Source: Corythucha ciliata
Taxonomy: Eukaryota > Arthropoda > Insecta > Hemiptera > Tingidae
NCBI GenBank assembly: GCA_038030265.1
Contig: CM075937.1
Coordinates: 20,832,001 to 20,896,000 of the forward strand
Length of the DNA stretch: 64,000 nucleotides
Reading direction: 5' to 3'
The notes under the pieces are model-generated. The model ran no database searches and was not told the origin of the DNA. It saw only the letters and a list, made by a program, of their open reading frames with translations. Each line of letters starts with the position of its first letter. Within the stretch, counting starts at the first letter, position 1. The translations under genes were made by a program, and so were the position numbers. Below are positions 56,572-64,000 of this stretch, one piece after another.

Positions 56572-58041
56572 TAATAGAAAACGTTTTAGCATAGGGATAA
56601 AAATGAATGGAGAAAGCTTGGGCTTGAATTTTGTTGGCCGTAGTTATGGTGGGGGGGGGGTGCTCCTTGTGAACCACAAAGTAACCTCAAGTCAAGTTGT
56701 TTTTTATTTTACAAGTCCACTTTGAATTTTTAGTTTTCGTCTTTCTTTCTCCAAGTATGTCCAGAAATTGTCACCAGTGAATTTCTTAGATTGTTTCACA
56801 GGACATCAATAAAGTGAATAACCCACAACCGCTCCGAAGAATCTCTATTTTAAACGGTCGACCATGCGCGAGTTATTACACTCCTTTTCCGGATATTTCA
56901 ACATGCGCAAGTAGCTCCAATTCTCTTCCGGGTATCACGACAGAAGCCGCCGGGAATCCGTCACTCATGTTTTTTTTAATGGAATACGTCGTGTTTCTGT
57001 GTCCAAGTTATCTTGTTTTTTACCGATGTGTTGTGTTTTTATGGGTAAAATGTTTCTTCATGGTCGATCCTGCTACTTGGAGAAAACAGGGCCTAAGAAA
57101 TCACGAACGTTTGTTTCACAAGCAAGAAACGAAATAATTCGTGAATTTTTATACCAGCCCTACGGAACGGTAAGACCCGTAGTGCGAGAACTGCATGAGT
57201 GCGGCGACTTTTGTTGAAATCCTTGTTTCGCAGTCTTCAAGAGACGGAGCGGCTCTTTATGAACTCGTGACGATCTCGCCCACGCCATATTTTCCCCATT
57301 ATGTTGACGGAACGCAATCAGGGCCACTTATTTTAGAAAATAAACACCAATATACACTTGAAAACAAAGCTATGTGCTATGTGATCGATCACATTTACAA
57401 TAAAATCGGACCATATCAAGACGTCCACACTTTGAGAATGAGTGGGTTGACGAGTTTGATTTAGTTTTTACCGAACAAATTCCCCGAAATACCCCTTGTT
57501 CATTCTAACTCGGGCTCTTTTTTTGTAATTTTTCATTAGTCTCAGGGGGAAGGTGAACATTTTTATTGATAACCTGACGATGTGAGGTAAATTTATGGTT
57601 CTCATGGGTTACTTTTTGCGGCCATATTTTGTGACGACCCTTCTACCCACCCCCTAGCCCATTCAGGCTTTCTCCAGTTATTTACCTCCATGGAGGTAAT
57701 AATAAGTGGAGAGAGAGAAAGGCTTTTTTATGTAGAAACTAAGGCACTATAACCAGAGTATGCTTGCCCGCCATATTGAGCTCTAATGACTAATGGCGTT
57801 TTCTATTTCCACAAAAAACGGCTCTGCAGTTGTTCCAGCGCTGCTCTGATAGGGTTTCAGGCGATCCTTTGCCATTAGGGCCACCGTGGAGCAACTTGTA
57901 GTGAGTTCCATTTGCCATGTAGTCTCGCTGCAGAGCAACTCTAGAGCAACATTTATTGCTCCGGGAAATTTGACGGAGCAATGAACATCATGGAAGGTAA
58001 TATGATAACAAAAAACAAAACTTTGCTCATTCCGGCTTTTA

Positions 58042-58178
58042 AGGCCCGTTCACAAGCTCTATGCTTGTGTTGTGTGGTGTCTATGCAACCTATGAAAATG
58101 CTTCATTTTTCGAGGGAATTAATTTGTTTGGTTGGGTATACTCCACAGACGCATAGCATAGAGCTTGTGAACGGGCCT
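58042..58178. mobile_element. 137-bp MITE, first of a tandem pair, TTA target site
   Basis: Ends AGGCCCGTTCACAAGCTC and its complement; flanked by TTA (58039-58041 and 58179-58181). Confidence 0.85.
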
Positions 58179-58181
58179 TTA

Positions 58182-58318
58182 AGGCCTGTTCACAAGCTCT
58201 ATGTTTGTGTCATGTGGTGTCAATGCAACCTATAAAAATGCTTCATTTTTCGAGGGAATAAATTTATTTGGTTGCATAGACTCCACAGAACGTAAACATA
58301 GAGCTTGTGAACGGGCCT
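58182..58318. mobile_element. 137-bp MITE, second of a tandem pair, TTA target site
   Basis: Same family and length as its neighbour, sharing the middle TTA; right TTA is 58319-58321. The two differ at several positions, such as GGCCTG for GGCCCG, so they were separate insertions or an old tandem copy. Confidence 0.85.
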
Positions 58319-58715
58319 TTATAATTAAATAAGTCGTGATGTGTGTAGTTCAAAGTAATGAAATTAAACGCTAGAAGAAAATGTTTACGAGATTACTACT
58401 TATTGTGAGCACCAAGAGGACAATTTCTTTACCAATTAGGTACCCAATAATTGAACAAAACTATTTTATTACTCCATCTCGAAGTGAACTTCAGCTCGCA
58501 GAATCAGTTTACCCCGATAAACCGACAAAATCCATTTGCTTCCCGACAAGAGACTTCGTTGGAATGTACATGACATTATCGATGGATAAAACGAATTTAA
58601 TCTTGAATAAATTTCTTGCAAAGCATCTTCCAAAAAGTGAGTTCGAATGTCAATGTGTTTCGTGTCACTCGTAGCTGAGTAGAGCTAAAATTGAGTCGAA
58701 TAATTAGGGTTTAAC

Positions 58716-59133
58716 CACTGTTATTCGACTTCACCTTGTTTCTGTCCCTTCTAGATTTTCTTTCTTTACTAATTTTTTTCTGTCTCGATTTATTCATGGT
58801 CTTCTTTACATTACGCAGCGCAGGTTGAATTGCATTATTCTCGTTGAATTTCACGCGTTGTTCGTCAAACGATGGTCGTGATGGTCTTGGGAGGATCGCA
58901 TAGATGTTACTCGGCCAAAACGTTAATTAATCCATTACATTAGCCCGTCAAGTTAACGTGGAACTCGCCCTCCTTTGATGAGCCGTTGTCATTTTCTTTA
59001 AATGCAATCGAGATTTTCCAGAATAAACGGCAATTTCATAGTTTGAGACGTATTCCATTATTTCTAATGCGCCGATACCGCGAATTTTAGGTTTTGTTGG
59101 CAATTGTATCAAATTTATATGCTTGATGGGCAC
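58716..59133 (-). other. Possible exon fragments, unrecognised
   Basis: Two minus-strand open stretches read coherently: 58716-58908 with PSRPSFDEQRVKFNENN and a Lys/Arg-rich tail ending in a stop, and 58948-59133 with KPKIRGIGALEIMEYV. No family recognised. They lie inside the candidate 2.3-kb element and may be its own remnants. Confidence 0.25.
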
Positions 59134-60414
59134 TCTGAAAATTTTAAGCTTATAAATTACTCTTTCTTAAATCAGACGTCGAGATGGTTAGCTCCACTCA
59201 CGATTTTTACTGTACTTTTCGGAAATAACGCCAACCGACAGACTCCTGCCCTACGTGAGTGGGAATCAGGGGGGAGGGGGCATTTAAGCTTTTTTAGCGT
59301 TTTCAAGGGAAATTTCCTGTTTCATCCATGCAATTTCGATGACGATCGCGCACTCGCGACAAACGCTAAAACCCACTTCCCGTCCGAGTCCCAACTCATG
59401 TAGGTATAGGGCACGGAGTAAGAAAACTGTGTCGCAACCGTTGGAACATCATTCGAACGTCCCATACTTATTAGTGTAAATTATTTTAATATTTTTTTGC
59501 AATATGAATAGCGTTGTTTTTGTCCAAAGTTTCGACATGTTCCAAATTCCGCTTTAGTGAAGTCCTAACATTCTCCCGAATCTAGAATAAAATAGCCGTC
59601 GCTAATCACAATACGATGCAATGACCGTTTTTGAAGTCGCACGATCCCCTGGCGTTTTCCTTTTCCACAAAAAGTGGAGTTGCTCTGATAAGCTTTTAGG
59701 CGATCCATTTGCCATTAAAGCCACTGTGGAGCACTATTTAGTGAGTTCCATTTGCCACATAGTATCGCTGCAGAGCAGTGCCAGAGCAACATTTCTTGCT
59801 CCCAGAACGTTGAGATTTATTCTCCCCTTTTTTGTCCATGAGATCAAGTTGAGTCAACCAGCTCCTCAATGACGGCCTGCCGTGTACGACACAAGGCAGG
59901 GGCAGCAATCACACCAGCTTGGAGGTCCATCACAATTTTTTGTATTTTGTATTTCAGCTATACAGCTTCTATTCTTATAAAATAAACACATGAATTTTTC
60001 TAGGATAACCGTGAGACATGTTAAAATAGCTCCTTCTGCTGCTCTGGAGCTGCTCCATGCCCGAGCAGTGACGTCACTTGCTCCGCTCCAGAGCAATTCC
60101 GCCTTGGCAAATAGAGAACGCCATAAGTTATGTTTTATCAGATAATAGGACGGAGAAAATGTTTTATTTCTTTCTTTCAAGATTTTATTGTTTTATGTTG
60201 GTTTTATGCTTCTATTGATCGGTGCAATTTATTGATCGGTGATGTCGCTGAGCTTCTTTTTACGACCCATAATCGTTTTTTCTAGCCACGATTTGTGATT
60301 GACTCTGAAAAAGCTTCTTGCACCAACCAATCTGAATTTGATTCCTCAAATACTTCTAATGCGAAAATTAACGTAAGTTACTACGCCCTGTGAATATTAC
60401 CGACGAAAACGATG

Positions 60415-60738
60415 TTATTGGCGTGTCATAGCCTGGGAACGAACACCGTATATTGTCGCTTCAGCATGAATTGCGAGAGATGAATCGCCTACTAGGAGAG
60501 CACGAAGAAATGGTGGTTTTAAAACTGTCTTGGGCATCTTCGCCTTCAGGGATTCTAAATTAACATGGTATGTTGATGGTGAAGACTGGTGGAAAATTGT
60601 AATGATAGGTTTTTTATTTTTTTTGGCGGGGTGGGCATTGTGGAGAGCTCGTCGTTTCTGGAAATTATTCTCTTGTGAAGACAACCACAGAGAACAATTC
60701 CCCGATAGAAACATTTTGTTTTCAGTACACCAGAACAC
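60415..60738 (-). other. Open frame of uncertain status
   Basis: 107 codons on the minus strand ending LRALLVGDSSLAIHAEATIY. The plus strand has a competing 79-codon frame (60530-60769) with one hydrophobic helix. Neither is supported by splice sites or a known domain; at most one is real. Confidence 0.15.
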
Positions 60739-60791
60739 TAGAAATTATATTTACCTCATAAAGAACTGAATGAATAGTTGGGACCCATTTA

Positions 60792-60990
60792 AGGTCTACT
60801 CACACACATCAGTGCCGTGAACGGGACGTGCCCCGTCCGGGACGTAAAATATTATTCTCATATGGGAATTGAGAGGCTCGTCCACACATATCCGGCACGT
60901 GTCAGGGGCGTGACCCTTCAATTTCCATTGAGAATAATCTTTTATTTGCCGGACGTCCCGTTCACGGCACTGATGTGAGTGCATCGACCT
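60792..60990. mobile_element. 199-bp MITE, TTA target site
   Basis: Inverted ends of about 35 bp (AGGTCTACTCACACACATCA and, inside, GTGCCGTGAACGGGACG) and flanking TTA (60789-60791, 60991-60993). Confidence 0.85.
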
Positions 60991-60999
60991 TTATCCTGC

Positions 61000-63164
61000 C
61001 TGCAATTTTGAAGCCAGCGCTTTCTTCTTTCATTCACTAGGGGAAATCGAAACATTCAAAATCCCTTTTTATGCTATTTGAACAATTAACGGGGCAGCAG
61101 CCATCCATTATCTAAAAAAAAAAAAAAAAGGCTTACAAGTTACGTCGTCGAATAAGTTCATTAAAAGAACTGAAATTCCAAAGTGTAGAAACTTTAAATG
61201 ATTAACTGGCAGATTGTTAGAAATAAATCGAGGACGTTATCTTTAAACCCGTCAAGTACGTACAATAAAAGAAATGATTCTTCAAGTTATAAGCGTTTTT
61301 AGGAATTGTAAAATGATGAAAAGGCCTCTGGGAGCACTCAGGAACACGAACCCTCGTCTTAAACGAGATAGACGAAAAATCACTTTACACGCTCTTATTC
61401 TTTAACTACATTAATATCATTTGGTGAAATAGCCTAACTGTGGACTCTAAGACGGTCAGCAGAACTAATTCCAAAGTAATATACAATAAAGTGGTAGTTT
61501 ACTAGCTAAACAATACAATTAAACGTGAACAGTACACACTATCTTTTCTTGACAGAATAAGTGCACAATATGGCGGCCAAGCATACCTGGTTTAAAGGTT
61601 CTCAAGTAGAAACATGTGAAGCCGGTTTTTCCGCCATTGGGAAAGGACACGGCAGGTTACGATCGAGTTGGCATTGCATTCTTATCTATTCCTGGTTGCC
61701 CCGTTCGTGTAAGCTCTACATTGGAAGCTTGCTGCAAATCGTTTTTTTTTTTTCTCAATAACTCAGTCTTGATGGCTTTGTAGGCATCAAAATTACGTAA
61801 AATGGAACTTAAGTGACTACGCTGGGGGATTATCGAAGGAAGGATCGCCGCTATCTAAAGAAAATGAAAATAAATCGGTGCCGGTTCTTCGCGCGTGAGT
61901 TTCCAATCGCTCAAGATTTGACATCTTGTCATCAATAAAAATCGGGCAACTTATTTCAATCATAGAGTCCTTTCTAGTACAAAGATTCATTGGGGGCAAT
62001 TCGACAGACGCCCGTCATTTTCCGGCGATGTCGAGCTTGGGTAATGTAAATTACCACGTTGACGTGGTGAGTTCATTCACACAAGAGGAATTTCGCGATT
62101 TGAAATCACTTTAACCGCAACACGTCGACAGAAGTGGCTTAGTTAGTACTTCGGGAGTTCGGAATGCCGGAGACAAGGGCTTTGTGATGACAAGAGTGAG
62201 TTTTCCGTTGTTATTCAAGAAAAAAGGCCAGTTCACAGTTTATTGTCGGTACGGGAACGTAAACGCGAATGGGTAACTATAGTCGGACCAGAGCAATCGT
62301 TTCATTTCAAACCCTTTCACGTTGCCATCCCGGCAATTTTGAACTGGCTTAACTTTTAACTAGCGCGTTAGGCTCGTTTCACATATAATGTACGAGGTTT
62401 TACGCGGTGCGGTTTTGGCTGCCGCGTAGTGACCGCGTACACCTTTACACATGTGCGGTACACATTATTTGATTCGATGAGAAAGCGGCATTCACGCGGG
62501 GGTCTCGTGAAACCGCGTATGTGTGAAACGAGCGTTGGGAAATGCTTAACGTAGAATGTCACGTGCTTCTTTTATAGCGCTGAAGAAGATTACCTTACCC
62601 TGGTGCTTGGAAAAGAATCTGAAGAAGGATACACGGTCCTTTCCAGCCCTCGAGTAGCACTCAACAAACGTGTAGTTCACCGGCATTTGGTTCTTTTTGG
62701 ATCGGTCGAATAAACGCCATTTGTGTATTATAGAATAAAAAGAACACGTTTTGATGATTCTCTAGTCAAAATTCATTTTCCAAGTGACATAGGAACAATA
62801 CTTCTTGGCCGAGCGATGTGGGGAATACACATTATGTTCTGCCTCAGTGACTGAAAACCGGAAGAAACTATCACCGTCTGTGGATCAATTGCTTAGAATA
62901 GACCTAAATTTCAGCTCATAAACCTAAAACAACTTTTGGAACGTTAAAATTAAGTAAATATAAATAAAGCACTCAGTACTGTAATAAATTTGGGGTAACC
63001 AGGAAAGGTAATATAACCCAACTCTTATCTCGTGTCCGTTCCCGATTAGGCCATTACACACCCACTGTTATCATTTACCTACAGAGGACGAGAGGGGAAT
63101 TTATCACTTTTTCACTGATCAAGTATCAATTGTCAATGTTTTTGTTGAGTGAGACTTTATAACA
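61000..63164. other. No supported gene
   Basis: Between MITEs. Short frames at 61561-61761 and 61926-62114 look coding-like in places, but no domain, splice pair or signal could be assigned. Confidence 0.35.
62372..62533. mobile_element. 162-bp MITE-like inverted repeat
   Basis: Ends GCTCGTTTCACATA and TATGTGTGAAACGAGC, with a CGCG-rich interior. No clear target-site duplication. Confidence 0.6.
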
Positions 63165-63412
63165 GATGGTGTGTAGCAACGATATATAAAAGAACTGGAT
63201 TGCTCATCACTGCTGATAAAGACCAGCTGATAATAGCCATCAAATAAGCTCCCATAGTTGATGAGAGGGGTGGAGTTTCAAAATAAGTGCCATATTGCCA
63301 TAACTACACAAGGAGAGGGACAGGGTGATTGTTTACCAGGGGAAGACCTGCCCCCTCCACGCCCCTCCAGTCCTCTGTGAGCAATCCAGGTTTATATATC
63401 GTTGGTGTGTAG
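63165..63412. repeat. Inverted repeat around GAGCAATCCAG
   Basis: 63165-63212 and 63375-63412 pair (GTGTGTAGCAACGATATATA against TATATATCGTTGGTGTGTAG). MITE-like; ends unclear. Confidence 0.5.
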
Positions 63413-64000
63413 TAATGACGACCGGCTTCACGGAAAATGCGTTTCACTCCCTCCACTTGTTCCTACCTCCATGTTTACCTCTATGCGTTTTAGTCAAAAA
63501 TCCTTTTTCAATTTTTTTTTTCAAAACTCCCAGATGAAGCATTCTTAAAAAATAGTTATTATGCTTCATCCAACAAATCCCCCCTTCCTTAGGCCCCCCC
63601 CTTAACCCTAGCTAACCCCTAGCTTAGCCTGTGTTGACGGCGCGCGGAGGATCTTAACATAGTTCAAAGGACACGTGGGTAGCGGGTGGCTTGATGGGTC
63701 ATGAAGCTTAGCGCTTGATTATCAGTATACAGATGGAGGTGGCGATTTTTCAGGAAAATTTGGAATTTATTAAGGGCGTAGTCAAGGAGTTCTCTTTCGT
63801 AAGCAGAGTTCGCCTTTTGTTAAGGAACTTTAACCTTCATGCGGGCGCGCTCCCTTTTGTAACGCTATCGGGCGCGGGGCGGTAACCTACCGCCTTCTCA
63901 TGTTTTACTTGTTTTTCTACACAAATTGCTCTAAATCATCTTAATTAGGGTTAAAGGGTGTTTTGGGGGGAATTTCGGACGGTAGGGGGCGATTAGGTTG
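63413..64000. other. Window end, no gene seen
   Basis: Contains a 49-bp sequence (63523-63571) that is the reverse complement of 56283-56341, and poly-C at about 63593-63601. Confidence 0.4.

Larger units (their letters stand above)
57794..60123. mobile_element. Candidate 2.3-kb element with TGGCGTT ends, TAA target site
   Basis: Left end TGGCGTTTTCTATTTCC and right end complement TGGCGTTCTCTATTTGCC, flanked by TAA (57791-57793, 60124-60126). The first 180 bp, rich in GAGCAA words, recur internally at 59650-59810, so two overlapping MITEs are an alternative reading. Confidence 0.45.

Overview
The window is nuclear DNA of an invertebrate animal, probably a bilaterian. The evidence is two intron-split genes with GT-AG junctions and AATAAA signals, a secreted TSPN/VWC/EGF protein of the NELL family (an animal-only architecture), and a dense mix of Penelope-like, LINE, hAT-like and TAA/TTA-target-site elements. 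Long poly-C/poly-G runs are very frequent. I cannot place the organism more precisely. No operons, CRISPR arrays or prokaryotic features are present.

Layout. 1-3302: no supported gene; degenerate short repeats. 3303-20383 (+): a NELL-type gene for which I could join 15 exons in phase (about 829 codons); only the N-terminal signal-peptide exon is missing. Its last exon lies in a 1,872-bp tandem duplication (18759-22513), so a second terminal exon is at 22115-22267. The first long intron holds a hAT-like element (3645-4054), a foldback element (5359-5866), two hairpins and, on the opposite strand, an intronless DNAJB13-like gene (7093-8019). 22268-24470: probable 3' flank, no gene. 24470-39722: a block of recent segmental duplications. 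A copy of the 3' half of a giant coiled-coil gene (27790-33341, minus) is broken by a 2.2-kb insertion and by a Penelope-like element (33342-34689).

35736-50097 (-): the apparently intact coiled-coil gene, 13 exons joined in phase, at least 2,190 residues, dominated by two exons of 2.3 and 2.6 kb separated by a 7-kb intron. That intron holds a LINE fragment and a 2.5-kb hAT-like element with a perfect 8-bp target-site duplication. 50200-63980: no gene I can support; a tRNA-like/SINE-like stretch and many short inverted-repeat elements with TAA or TTA target sites.

Two themes recur. First, degenerate short-period arrays rich in GCGAATTAGC-like and CGCGAAATTG-like words fill introns and intergenic DNA and are partly carried by transposons. 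Second, very recent duplications occur both in the NELL 3' end and in the coiled-coil gene. Several differences between duplicate copies are single-base homopolymer changes, so assembly or sequencing error must be kept in mind when calling copies broken. All exon joins are by eye from splice motifs, phase and remembered family architecture.
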